DNA of 63,626 bases from Muribaculum sp. (GTDB taxonomy: Bacteria; Bacteroidota; Bacteroidia; Bacteroidales; Muribaculaceae): contig JAMPAZ010000006.1 of assembly GCA_023666965.1 (NCBI GenBank), forward strand, positions 1 to 63,626, read 5' to 3'. The stretch's first letter is position 1; each line of letters begins with the position of its first letter. The notes under the pieces are model-generated. The model was not told the origin of the DNA and did not search any database. It was given only the letters and a program-made list of their open reading frames with translations. Position numbers and translations under genes: made by a program. Positions 16,806 through 24,580 of the stretch are shown here, one piece after another.

Positions 16806-16894
16806 ATACCCCACACTTAACGCCATATTCATTTTAGACTTAATTGTACCTTAAAAATTAATTAACCGTTTCTATCTCCGGTCTGTATGTATAT

Positions 16895-16926
16895 AAGTCA
16901 TTAAATCTGATATGATTTAATGACTT
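16895..16926. repeat. perfect 13-bp palindrome with 6-base loop
   Basis: AAGTCATTAAATC (16895-16907), six bases, then GATTTAATGACTT (16914-16926). The inner part TTAAATC-N6-GATTTAA recurs at 10658-10677 after porQ. It lies between the GH2 promoter and the dxs 3' element and could be either the end of the dxs transcript or an operator of the GH2 gene. Confidence 0.5.
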
Positions 16927-16940
16927 GGGAACCAGATTAG

Positions 16941-17061
16941 TCTTTGCAGATTTCGCATATTGTTACGATATGAAAACCGGGCAAATCGGTCTGAGAACCG
17001 CTTTACCCGGCTATACAATTTTCAAACTTCTTTCAGAAGCTATTTGTATTTTGACACAGCC
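16941..17061 (-). repeat. dispersed 3'-end structured element, copy B
   Basis: Minus-strand copy of the element, 33 bases after the dxs stop. It reads GGCTGTGTCAAAAT, CTTCTGAAAGAAG (a small hairpin), GCCGGGTAAAGCGG..GACCG..CCCGG, a TTTT run, then ATATGC motifs. It is near-identical to copy C over about 90 bp and resembles copy A over about 120 bp. Confidence 0.7.
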
Positions 17062-17094
17062 CCACGTATTTGGGACGATTTTTAACCTTTCGCG

Positions 17095-18852
17095 TTATTT
17101 GATTAGAGCCCGAATGTCTTCGGCAATTGTGGGAGCGGTGAGATGGCAGTCTTCGGCGAGCGACGCCGGATTGTATCTGTCAAGGAATTCCTTGGGAATA
17201 CCGTGGCAAATAACTTTCATGTCGCTGTCGCCGTAGTAGCGGGCTATCTTTTCTCCAAATCCTCCATTGAGCACTCCATCTTCGAGGGTTATAACATACT
17301 TGTGGTCTTTTTTCAAATCTTCAAGAAGCTCCTTGTCGATGCCGCTTAGATATACCGGATTGATAAGCGTTGGCTTAATACCGTCTTTTTGAAGCGATTC
17401 TACAGCGTCGTATGCTGGCTTGAAGGTCGACCCGGCCGCTATAACAGCAATGCCGGAACCTTTTTGGCATACGCGGTACTTATTAAGCTCGGAATAGTTT
17501 TGGGGAAACTCTTTGCCCGAAATCCAAACTTCCGAGCCCGGTTGGCGTATTGCCACTGGATGTTCGGTTTGTGCCACTGCCCATCGGAGCATTGACTGGT
17601 ATTCCTCCTTACATGTCGGAGCCAAGAATACCCAGCCTGGGATATTGCTGATGAGAGCTATGTCAAACCATCCAAGATGGGTGACATCGGTCAATCCGTT
17701 CATACCTGCGTAGAAGATGGTAAGCACCACAGGCATTCCGTTAATGGCGACATCCTGCGACAGTTGGTCGTAGGCTCGCTGGATAAACGAGCTGGCTACC
17801 CCGAACACCGGACGTGCTCCCGCTTTAGCCATTCCCGAAGCCAAAGCTACGCCTTCTTGTTCGGCGATGCCGACATCGATAAATTGGCGCCCGGCTTCAA
17901 GACGTCGTTCTCTTGTGAACCCGATCACTCCGGGTGTTCCGGCCGTTATGACGGCTACTTTACGGTCGGCTTCGAGCATCGGTTTCATCGTTTCGTAGAA
18001 TATGTCAGACCAATCAGGCGTTTCGTCGATATGCAACGGATTGCCCGAGGGTATGTCAAATGGCCCTGTCGCGTGGAAGTGCTCGCGTTGAGCTTCTGCA
18101 GGAGCATAGCCCATGCCTTTTTGAGTGTTGATATGAACGACGATAGGATGGGGGTAGTCTTTTACTTCTTCAAAAGCCTTAACAAGTGAACGTATGTCGT
18201 TTCCATATTTAACATATCGGTAGGCATATCCGAGCGAACGGAAGTAATTTGGCTCGCCCTCGCCGTTGGTGTTGCGCAGCAAACGGAGATCGGCATAGAG
18301 CCCGCCATGGTTTTCCGCAATCGACATGTTGTTATCGTTTACTATCACTATGAAATTTGTGCCGAGAGTGGCTCCAAAGTCGAGTCCTTCAAAAGCTTCA
18401 CCTCCGCTTAAAGATCCGTCGCCGACCACTGCAACCACTCTTTCGCTGCCACCGGTTAAATCGCGAGCTTTGGCGATACCTCCTGCAAGACTTACGGCGG
18501 TAGATGTGTGTCCGATGGTGAAGAGGTCGTATTCGCTCTCTTTCGGATTTGAAAAACCTGTTACATCGTTGTAGTGTGCCGGATCGGTGAATGCCTGCAT
18601 TCGGCCTGTCAGCATCTTATGGACATACGTTTGATGGGAGACATCAAACACAATCTTATCTTTAGGGGTGTCAAAAACATAGTGCAGTGCGATGGTAGCT
18701 TCAAGAAAACCAAGGTTCGGGCCTACATGCCCCCCGTGTGCGGCTAATTTGTCAAGCAGTTTTGTCCTAAGTTCGCCGGCAAGTTCTGTCAATTCGTCCA
18801 TTGACATGCCTTTAATGTCGGCAGGAGACTCTATTTTCATTAAATCTATCAT
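17095..18852 (-). CDS. dxs: 1-deoxy-D-xylulose-5-phosphate synthase (short form)
   Basis: A 585-residue thiamine-diphosphate enzyme, shorter than the usual 620-640. Landmarks: HGGHVGPNLGFLEATIALHY (residues about 39-58), the ThDP/Mg motif GDGSLSGGEAF...NDNNMSI (about 140-175), the transketolase-type catalytic GIAEQEGVALASGMA in the second domain, and a C-terminal transketolase domain. It would make DXP from pyruvate and glyceraldehyde 3-phosphate for the MEP isoprenoid pathway and thiamine/PLP synthesis. The DVSHQTYVHK variant at the place of the usual DVGHQAYPHK suggests the alternative short DXS group, possibly a second copy in this genome. No other MEP gene is near. Confidence 0.85.
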   Translation of the reverse strand: MIDLMKIESPADIKGMSMDELTELAGELRTKLLDKLAAHGGHVGPNLGFLEATIALHYVFDTPKDKIVFDVSHQTYVHKMLTGRMQAFTDPAHYNDVTGFSNPKESEYDLFTIGHTSTAVSLAGGIAKARDLTGGSERVVAVVGDGSLSGGEAFEGLDFGATLGTNFIVIVNDNNMSIAENHGGLYADLRLLRNTNGEGEPNYFRSLGYAYRYVKYGNDIRSLVKAFEEVKDYPHPIVVHINTQKGMGYAPAEAQREHFHATGPFDIPSGNPLHIDETPDWSDIFYETMKPMLEADRKVAVITAGTPGVIGFTRERRLEAGRQFIDVGIAEQEGVALASGMAKAGARPVFGVASSFIQRAYDQLSQDVAINGMPVVLTIFYAGMNGLTDVTHLGWFDIALISNIPGWVFLAPTCKEEYQSMLRWAVAQTEHPVAIRQPGSEVWISGKEFPQNYSELNKYRVCQKGSGIAVIAAGSTFKPAYDAVESLQKDGIKPTLINPVYLSGIDKELLEDLKKDHKYVITLEDGVLNGGFGEKIARYYGDSDMKVICHGIPKEFLDRYNPASLAEDCHLTAPTIAEDIRALIK

Positions 18853-18944
18853 TGTTAAACGTAATTTAATTGGTAACTTAACTATTAACGTTTGCGGTAT
18901 GTTTAAGTTTAAGAAAAGCCTGCGAGCCTATTTTTGACGTGCAC

Positions 18945-19691
18945 TTATTCAATGTAGACTTTTGGCAACGAAGCTGAGTCGACCTCTTGTTTTGTCCAGA
19001 ATGTAGCCGGATCGATAGACACTCGCTTGATTTTCTTGCTGCTCCATGTTGTGCGCGGTTCTTCCGGACTGGTCGTTGCATTCGGGTTGTTGGGGTCTTT
19101 TGTGACTACCGGTCGAGCCGTGGCTACTTCGCCATTGCGACGTTTCTTGGCGGCTTCTTCAGCTTCGGCCACTGTGACGCTTCCGGAAAAGTCGGGTTGC
19201 GACTTTATAGTGTTCGGATTTGTCATGTCGATAATCACGGGCAGGTAGTCGCTTTCGGCTAAAAATTCGCCGTTTTTACCTGGATCGGAATAGATGGAAA
19301 GTTGTACATAGATGCGATAACGATGTCCATAGTTTAAATGGAGTTCTTCCGCCGGAATGAAAATTGACATGTTTTCGATCTTTTGATCATTGGTCTTGGC
19401 TCTGAAGTAGTCGAACGCAGCCACGTAGTTAAGGGAAGGTGAAAGACGATACTTGTTGTTTTTATCTCTCAGGGCCCATCCCCCGGGTCGGCTGAAGAAC
19501 ATGGCCTGGCAGCCGATTAGTTTATCTTTGGCTCCGGATAGGTCGAAATCGAAATGTATAGCCAGACCGGGTTGATCATTTTTTTCGACGTTGGTCTCAA
19601 TCCATACGTTTTTGATTAGTGCTTTGGATTCGGCGTTCATTGTAAGGGCACCGCAAATTAGAATGCAAAGAAGCAGTAAATTGTATTTCAT
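18945..19691 (-). CDS. secreted protein of unknown function
   Basis: A 248-residue protein with a signal peptide (residues 1-20, cleavage near MNA-E) and a beta-rich first domain (about 25-165, with HFDFDLSGAKDKLIGCQAMFF and YRIYVQLSIYS) that resembles small periplasmic C2/immunoglobulin-type domains. A charged low-complexity tail follows (TVAEAEEAAKKRRNGE onward). I do not recognise the family. It sits between the B3/4 gene (28 bases) and dxs (92 bases), all on the minus strand, and may be co-transcribed with them. Confidence 0.6.
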   Translation of the reverse strand: MKYNLLLLCILICGALTMNAESKALIKNVWIETNVEKNDQPGLAIHFDFDLSGAKDKLIGCQAMFFSRPGGWALRDKNNKYRLSPSLNYVAAFDYFRAKTNDQKIENMSIFIPAEELHLNYGHRYRIYVQLSIYSDPGKNGEFLAESDYLPVIIDMTNPNTIKSQPDFSGSVTVAEAEEAAKKRRNGEVATARPVVTKDPNNPNATTSPEEPRTTWSSKKIKRVSIDPATFWTKQEVDSASLPKVYIE

Positions 19692-19719
19692 TTCTAATAA
19701 TATGTATATTTTTATATGA

Positions 19720-20382
19720 TTATTCGTAGATCGTCACTTTAATGTCTGATGCGTCGCAGTATTGTCTTAAAAGCCTTTCTGCTAAGGCAACAGTTTCGTC
19801 GGCGGGCATCTCTTCTTCGTATATGTTTATGCACATAAGCAGTCGTTTTGTCGAAAGGTCGAGCTTAGTCCGTTCGTGGTCGCTTGTCGGGGTTCCGATC
19901 CCTCCGATGTTGTCGCGGTAAACGGGCATATTCGCGATATTAAGTTCGCCTCGTCCGATGCCTGCGTACTCTTCACCCTCGTGTCCGACTCCAAGCCATA
20001 ACGTATTCCCATCGATTTTGTCTCCATCAAAACCGCCGATAGAGTACCCCGAAGCTATCGACACCAGATTTGTTATGTCGACAAGGTCGCTGATAAAGTA
20101 TAAATCCATGCCTTTTACAATCCTTCGGCATAAAGCTTCGCATGAAGGTCTGTAGCGGTTCGGCTCCTTGCCCAGAGCCTTGTAGGCGCGTCGTGTGCCG
20201 GCAATGGCGGGTCTTTTGTTAATTTCCGGCAGTTGGTGTTTCGACTTGACTTTCGAGGCCAGCTCTTGAATCTCTTGTCGGAGCTGTGGAGTGGTGGGGT
20301 GGTTTTTGACATCGGCTTCTATTGTGACTACTTTTAGCCCGGGAGCCGCCAGTCGAACTACCTCCTCAATCTCTATATTCAT
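19720..20382 (-). CDS. B3/B4 tRNA-binding-domain protein
   Basis: A 220-residue cytoplasmic protein of the B3/4 domain family, the fold that in phenylalanyl-tRNA synthetase beta subunits serves for editing. Typical segments are visible: INKRPAIAGTRRAYKALGKEPNRYRPS (about 55-81), the hydrophobic ISDLVDITNLVSIASGYSIG (about 96-115) and GGIGTPTSDHERT near residue 160. Free-standing members are thought to bind tRNA or edit aminoacyl-tRNA; the exact substrate is not known. A -7 box (TAAATTTG, minus strand, 20417-20424) lies in front of the start, and the mtnN-luxS operon diverges from it. Confidence 0.8.
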   Translation of the reverse strand: MNIEIEEVVRLAAPGLKVVTIEADVKNHPTTPQLRQEIQELASKVKSKHQLPEINKRPAIAGTRRAYKALGKEPNRYRPSCEALCRRIVKGMDLYFISDLVDITNLVSIASGYSIGGFDGDKIDGNTLWLGVGHEGEEYAGIGRGELNIANMPVYRDNIGGIGTPTSDHERTKLDLSTKRLLMCINIYEEEMPADETVALAERLLRQYCDASDIKVTIYE

Positions 20383-20416
20383 AATGTGGATTGGTCTATT
20401 GTTTCTATTGCTTCTG

Positions 20417-20424
20417 CAAATTTA
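20417..20424 (-). promoter_or_regulatory. -7 box of the B3/4 gene
   Basis: Minus-strand TAAATTTG, about 35 bases before the ATG at 20382. Confidence 0.5.
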
Positions 20425-20478
20425 GCAAAACAACCGCGTCTATGAAAGAATTAAGCCTGCGGTTTAGGAAAATTTTGC

Positions 20479-20486
20479 TAACTTCG
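20479..20486 (+). promoter_or_regulatory. -7-like box of mtnN-luxS
   Basis: TAACTTCG differs from TAnnTTTG at one base and lies 28 bases before the mtnN ATG. Confidence 0.4.
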
Positions 20487-20514
20487 TACACGTAAAATTT
20501 GACGCATTCATATT

Positions 20515-21198
20515 ATGAAGATTGGGATTATAGTGGCAATGTCTTCAGAGTTGAATCTGTTGTTGCCTTTGCTTGATGACAGCCAAGTGCGAGTCGTAAA
20601 CGGAATCGCTTTTCATGTCGGGAAAATTGGCCGAAATGAAGTGGTTGCAATGCAGTGCGGCATAGGGAAAGTCAATGCCGCAGTGGGGGCTTTAACTTTG
20701 ATAGATGGCTTTTCGCCCGATTTAGTTGTAAATTCCGGCGTTGCCGGGGGCACAGGTTCCGATGCTAAAATCCTGGATATTGTAGTTGGCAACCGGGTTG
20801 CATATCACGATGTTTGGTGTGGACCGGGGAACGATTCGGGACAGGTTCAAGGTATGCCTCGGTTTTATCTGCCACCTTCTGATTTGCTGGAGATGCAGGA
20901 GTTGCACGCGAATCAGCGTGTGAAATTCGGATTGATAGCTTCGGGCGACCAATTTGTTGATTCTGCCGAGGCTGTGGAACGGATAAAAGGCATGTATCCC
21001 GATGTGAAGGCAGTGGATATGGAGTCGGCCGCCATAGCGCAGGTTTGCCATATTAAAGATGTTCCGTTTATAAGCATAAGAGTGCTTAGCGATACCCCCG
21101 GAGAGGTCGAGAACAACACTTCTCAATATTTGAATTTTTGGGCCGAAGCACCTCTACAGACTTTCAGTGTACTTCGGACTCTGCTTAGCAATATATAG
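20515..21198 (+). CDS. mtnN: 5'-methylthioadenosine/S-adenosylhomocysteine nucleosidase
   Basis: A 227-residue nucleoside phosphorylase-fold enzyme. It begins with the family opening MKIGIIVAMSSELNLLLPLL, has AMQCGIGKVNAAVGALTLID (about 45-64), VNSGVAGGTG, the active-site VDMESAAIAQV (about 163-173), and ISIRVLSDTPG with the conserved Asp. It hydrolyses S-adenosylhomocysteine to adenine and S-ribosylhomocysteine, which the next gene, luxS, cleaves. The two genes form the two-step methyl-cycle route of SAH recycling. Confidence 0.95.
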   Translation: MKIGIIVAMSSELNLLLPLLDDSQVRVVNGIAFHVGKIGRNEVVAMQCGIGKVNAAVGALTLIDGFSPDLVVNSGVAGGTGSDAKILDIVVGNRVAYHDVWCGPGNDSGQVQGMPRFYLPPSDLLEMQELHANQRVKFGLIASGDQFVDSAEAVERIKGMYPDVKAVDMESAAIAQVCHIKDVPFISIRVLSDTPGEVENNTSQYLNFWAEAPLQTFSVLRTLLSNI

Positions 21199-21216
21199 TT
21201 GAAATTTTATCCGCGT

Positions 21217-21702
21217 ATGGAAAAAATAGCAAGTTTTACGGTCAATCATTTGACGCTAAAGCGAGGCATTTATGTCTCCCGGAGAGACATAACACCTTCC
21301 GGCGATGTCCTCACTACATTTGATGTGCGCATGACTGAGCCTAACCGCCAGTATGCTTTACATCCAAAGTCGTTGCATGCAATAGAGCATCTGGTGGCTA
21401 CATTTCTACGAAATGATCCTGAATGGCGCGACAAGGTGGTATATTGGGGGCCAATGGGTTGTTGTACTGGAAACTACTTGATTCTACAAGGTGCTCTGAG
21501 AAGTGTGGATATTGTAGATCTGATGAAACGAACATTTGAGTTCGTCGCGGAATATACGGGTGAAATACCTGGTGCGACCCCTCGAGACTGTGGCAATTAT
21601 ACATTCATGGATCTTTCGGATGCAAAAAAACAGGCAAGAAAGTTCCTTGATGAAGTATTGCATGTCATAAAAGAGGATCAAATGTCCTATCCCGAAGATT
21701 AA
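21217..21702 (+). CDS. luxS: S-ribosylhomocysteine lyase LuxS
   Basis: A 161-residue metalloenzyme. The signature HAIEH gives His54 and His58 as metal ligands and Glu57 as base; RDCG gives the third ligand Cys124; PMGCCTG supplies the catalytic Cys82. It cleaves S-ribosylhomocysteine to homocysteine and DPD, the autoinducer-2 precursor. I start at ATG 21217. An upstream TTG at 21199 abuts the mtnN stop and would add MKFYPR, which is not needed by the family. The short gap to mtnN means co-transcription. Confidence 0.95.
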   Translation: MEKIASFTVNHLTLKRGIYVSRRDITPSGDVLTTFDVRMTEPNRQYALHPKSLHAIEHLVATFLRNDPEWRDKVVYWGPMGCCTGNYLILQGALRSVDIVDLMKRTFEFVAEYTGEIPGATPRDCGNYTFMDLSDAKKQARKFLDEVLHVIKEDQMSYPED

Positions 21703-21731
21703 TCGTAACATTGCGGCGGGAACATTGTCTT

Positions 21732-22412
21732 ATGAAAGATCTGAAAGCAATACGCGGAAGCTATTATATTCATGGACTTATCCGTGAAGGCGAACATGAG
21801 CATCAAGATTTTAAGTTCGCCATTTCGGATGCGGCCAAAATAGCTCATTCCATATCTGCATTTGCTAATAATGACGGCGGACGGTTGCTTATCGGAGTTA
21901 AAGATAATGGTCATATTGTGGGTGTCAGAAATGAAGAGGATATTTATGTAATTGAGCAGGCTGCTCAAATGTATTGTCGTCCACCTCAGCGAGTCGAGAT
22001 AACCGCTTTTGTAGTGGAAGGCGGGGCTGTGGTGATACGGGCTGAAATTCCCAAGGCAGAACATCGGCCTGTGATGTCAAGGGGATCTGATGGCAGGTGG
22101 ACAGCTTATTATCGTGTTAAGGACGAGAATATAGTAGCTCATCCCGTGATGGTGAAGGCATGGTTGCGCCGTGCCGGTTCAGACGATGTACTATTCTCTT
22201 TGTCGGAGTCGGAATCATCGTTATTGTCTTATCTTGACGAATGGGGGATGACCACCGTTGAAGACTATATGACGGGTGCCCACATAAGCCGTCCTCTTGC
22301 TGAAAGTATAATTATAAATCTGTATGCGGCCGGAATTATAGACTTCGTATATTCCGGATCGGAATTTAAGATTGTCCGAGTTGATGCAATCGACCTTGAG
22401 GAGCATCCGTAA
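21732..22412 (+). CDS. AlbA_2/Schlafen-type ATP-binding-domain protein
   Basis: A 226-residue protein. The N-terminal 125 residues carry the AlbA_2 signature: GEHEHQDFKFAIS, the motif HSISAFANNDGGRLLIGVKDNGHIVGV and a C-terminal strand set. The remainder (from about 150) looks like a winged-helix domain (ESSLLSYLDEWGMTTVEDYM, AESIIINLYAAGI). Family members are often called transcriptional regulators with a helix-turn-helix, but biochemical proof is thin. The ATG at 21732 follows luxS by 29 bases and it is probably in the same transcript. A TTG at 21711 would give an unneeded extension. Confidence 0.75.
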   Translation: MKDLKAIRGSYYIHGLIREGEHEHQDFKFAISDAAKIAHSISAFANNDGGRLLIGVKDNGHIVGVRNEEDIYVIEQAAQMYCRPPQRVEITAFVVEGGAVVIRAEIPKAEHRPVMSRGSDGRWTAYYRVKDENIVAHPVMVKAWLRRAGSDDVLFSLSESESSLLSYLDEWGMTTVEDYMTGAHISRPLAESIIINLYAAGIIDFVYSGSEFKIVRVDAIDLEEHP

Positions 22413-22523
22413 GAGGCTGCGAAGTGCTTGAATCGGGGAATTTACTCATAATTGATTATCTGCAGAGTTGCTCATTGTGAAAAATACCGATTTTTAGGTA
22501 TATATTTCATGGAAATTCAGTCG
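22413..22523. other. intergenic, upstream of the candidate small RNA
   Basis: About 110 bases after the AlbA_2 gene with no ORF and no strong hairpin. Confidence 0.5.
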
Positions 22524-22531
22524 TAACTTTG
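22524..22531 (+). promoter_or_regulatory. orphan -7 box
   Basis: TAACTTTGC on the plus strand matches the Bacteroidetes -7 consensus exactly, but the only thing downstream on that strand before a terminator is about 110 bases of non-coding sequence. Confidence 0.55.
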
Positions 22532-22535
22532 CAAC

Positions 22536-22648
22536 CAGATAATTATACGAAAATTAGATTTATACGAATTTAAGAATTATAAAACAACCGTTTTATCAGA
22601 TGGCTGGAATCCCTGTGAAGAGATGTCCGGCCATTAAGTTTTTTCTTT
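22536..22648 (+). ncRNA. candidate small RNA between the AlbA_2 gene and rimM
   Basis: Predicted from a promoter and a terminator only. After the -7 box comes a stretch with a repeated TTATACGAA, a small hairpin (ATAAAAC-AACC-GTTTTAT, 22579-22596), then a strong terminator (22600-22634) with a T-run. No reading frame with coding character runs through it. It would be about 110 nucleotides. It could instead be just the terminator of the upstream gene plus a chance -7 match. Confidence 0.4.
22600..22648 (+). terminator. intrinsic terminator
   Basis: ATGGCTGGA (22600-22608) pairs with TCCGGCCAT (22626-22634) through nine pairs with one G-U, followed within three bases by a T-rich run (taagttttttcttt). 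The T-run is on the plus strand, so it ends plus-strand transcription and is not the rimM terminator. Confidence 0.7.
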
Positions 22649-22661
22649 GACTAAACAGGTT

Positions 22662-23204
22662 CTAAAGATCAAGCAGCCCTTCAGGCAAGGACATAAACAA
22701 GATTTGCGATTCTGCGTCGATATTGTCGATCATTTCGTCCGCTATGGGAATGTAGACATTCGTCATGTCGGTGCGTTCCACTACAAACAGCGCATTTTCG
22801 GTAGAAAGGTCTACATCTATAATTCGTCCTATTAAGGTTCCTGTCTCTGACAAGATTGTGTAGCCGATCAAATCTGAGGCGTAAAAGCCGTCGCTTTCCT
22901 CGTCATCCTCTTCCTCCGTCGCGACAACTACATCGTCACCTTTTAGTGAGTATACGATATGGTGTGTGAGTTCAGCGGCATGTCGTTCATCGTCCACGCC
23001 CTCGACATGCACTATCAATGTGTCGATGCGCTTTGTGCGGACGTTGTCGATAAAGAAGGGAACGAATATGCCTTCGATTTCGAGTACGATTCTGGTAAGA
23101 CGTTCAATGTCAATTTCTTCGCTGAGGTAAAGATTGAGCTCTCCGTTTATGCCGTGAGGCTTACCTATTTTCCCTATCTCGATTAATTCCGATTCAGTAA
23201 TCAT
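22662..23204 (-). CDS. rimM: 16S rRNA processing protein RimM
   Basis: A 180-residue protein with two domains: the N-terminal RimM barrel (IGKIGKPHGINGELNLYL, about 9-26) and a C-terminal PRC-barrel (FYASDLIGYTIL...GRIIDV, YIPIADEMIDNIDAE). It assists late 30S assembly by binding S19. An acidic linker (EEEDDEESDG, about 97-106) joins the domains. It ends the DUF4290-murA-rimM operon, 8 bases after murA. Confidence 0.9.
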   Translation of the reverse strand: MITESELIEIGKIGKPHGINGELNLYLSEEIDIERLTRIVLEIEGIFVPFFIDNVRTKRIDTLIVHVEGVDDERHAAELTHHIVYSLKGDDVVVATEEEDDEESDGFYASDLIGYTILSETGTLIGRIIDVDLSTENALFVVERTDMTNVYIPIADEMIDNIDAESQILFMSLPEGLLDL

Positions 23205-23212
23205 ATTGATAA

Positions 23213-24523
23213 TTATTCGTCGACGCGGGTTATTTTTGCGCCTATGGCATTTAGACGTTCGTCGATATGCTCATATCCGCGGTCTATTTGATCGATATTT
23301 TGGATTCTGCTTGTGCCTTTAGCGCTCATTGCCGCTATGAGCATTGCAATTCCGGCGCGAATGTCGGGTGATACTAATGATGCCGAATGCAGTGAATTCA
23401 TCTTCCCCGACCCTATGACAGCCGCTCTGTGGGGATCGCATAAAATGATTTGGGCACCCATATCAATCAGTTTGTCGACGAAGAAGAGTCGGCTCTCGAA
23501 CATCTTCTGATGTATCAGTACGCTTCCTTTTGCTTGCGTGGCAACTACAAGAAATACGCTCAGCAAGTCAGGTGATAGCCCGGGCCATGGAGCATCGGCA
23601 AATGTCATAATTGAGCCGTCGATAAATGTTTCTATTTCATAACCATCGTGGCGCGGTATATGAATGTCGTCTCCGTGGCGGACAATTTCAATGCCAAGAC
23701 GTTTAAAACTGTCGGGAATTATGCCTAAGTCGTCGTAACCGACGTTTTTAAGGATGATGTCGCTTCCTGTCATGGCCGCCATTCCGATAAAGCTGCCCAC
23801 TTCGATCATGTCCGGTAAAATTCGGTGGGATGCCCCGTGAAGCTCTTTGACTCCATATATGGTAAGCAGGTTTGAACCGATTCCATCTATTTTTGCTCCC
23901 ATTTTTGTCAACAGACGACATAATTGCTGTATATACGGCTCACAGGCGGCGTTATATATTGTGGTTACTCCATCGGCAAGAACAGACGCCATTATGATAT
24001 TGGCAGTGCCTGTGACCGATGCTTCATCGAGAAGCATGTAAGTGCCGGTCAGCTTTTTTGCCCGAATGAAGTAGGCTTTAAGTTCGGGCATATACTCGAA
24101 ATCTGCACCTAACTTTTGTATTCCGAGAAAGTGTGTGTCAAGGCGGCGCCGACCTATTTTGTCACCTCCGGGTTTAGGCAACACAGCATGTCCGAAACGT
24201 GCCACCAACGGCCCTACAAACATAACCGAACCGCGAAGAGCCGCCGCCTTTTTAACGAACTCTTTGGATGAGACATACTCCATGTCGACACTGTCGGCCT
24301 GAAAGGCATAGCTGTGCTCCGACAATCTATCCACTTTCACACCCATGTCCTTGAGCATGTTGATGAGGTTGTTGATGTCGAGTATATCGGGAATGTTCTC
24401 AACAACTACGCGGTCTTTTGTAAGCAGTACAGCGCAAAGAATCTGTAAAGCTTCGTTTTTAGCTCCCTGTGGCGTAATTTCGCCATTGAGCCTGTGTCCT
24501 CCTTCAACGATAAACGTGCTCAT
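23213..24523 (-). CDS. murA: UDP-N-acetylglucosamine 1-carboxyvinyltransferase, Asp in place of the active-site Cys
   Basis: A 436-residue EPSP-synthase-fold enzyme that transfers enolpyruvate to UDP-GlcNAc, the first step of peptidoglycan synthesis. The whole family layout is visible: QGAKNEALQ (Lys22, Asn23), GPLVARFGHA, GGDKIGRR and the C-terminal IDRGYEHIDERL. In Escherichia coli the catalytic and fosfomycin-alkylated Cys115 lies in the GPLVARF...PGGCTIG stretch; here the equivalent is PGGDKIG, Asp121. That change is known in naturally fosfomycin-insensitive MurA enzymes such as those of mycobacteria. Only one murA is seen in this window. It lies between the DUF4290 gene and rimM on the minus strand. 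Confidence 0.93.
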   Translation of the reverse strand: MSTFIVEGGHRLNGEITPQGAKNEALQILCAVLLTKDRVVVENIPDILDINNLINMLKDMGVKVDRLSEHSYAFQADSVDMEYVSSKEFVKKAAALRGSVMFVGPLVARFGHAVLPKPGGDKIGRRRLDTHFLGIQKLGADFEYMPELKAYFIRAKKLTGTYMLLDEASVTGTANIIMASVLADGVTTIYNAACEPYIQQLCRLLTKMGAKIDGIGSNLLTIYGVKELHGASHRILPDMIEVGSFIGMAAMTGSDIILKNVGYDDLGIIPDSFKRLGIEIVRHGDDIHIPRHDGYEIETFIDGSIMTFADAPWPGLSPDLLSVFLVVATQAKGSVLIHQKMFESRLFFVDKLIDMGAQIILCDPHRAAVIGSGKMNSLHSASLVSPDIRAGIAMLIAAMSAKGTSRIQNIDQIDRGYEHIDERLNAIGAKITRVDE

Positions 24524-24580
24524 AACTTATTTGTGCTTGAATGGATTGGATTTGGAATGTGCTGATGGAAAAGTAGTGAG

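Noticed and set aside
22647-22835. Short plus-strand frame after the orphan promoter, which could have been the gene that promoter serves.
   Set aside because: It lies after the terminator and is antisense to rimM; the composition is that of the complementary strand.
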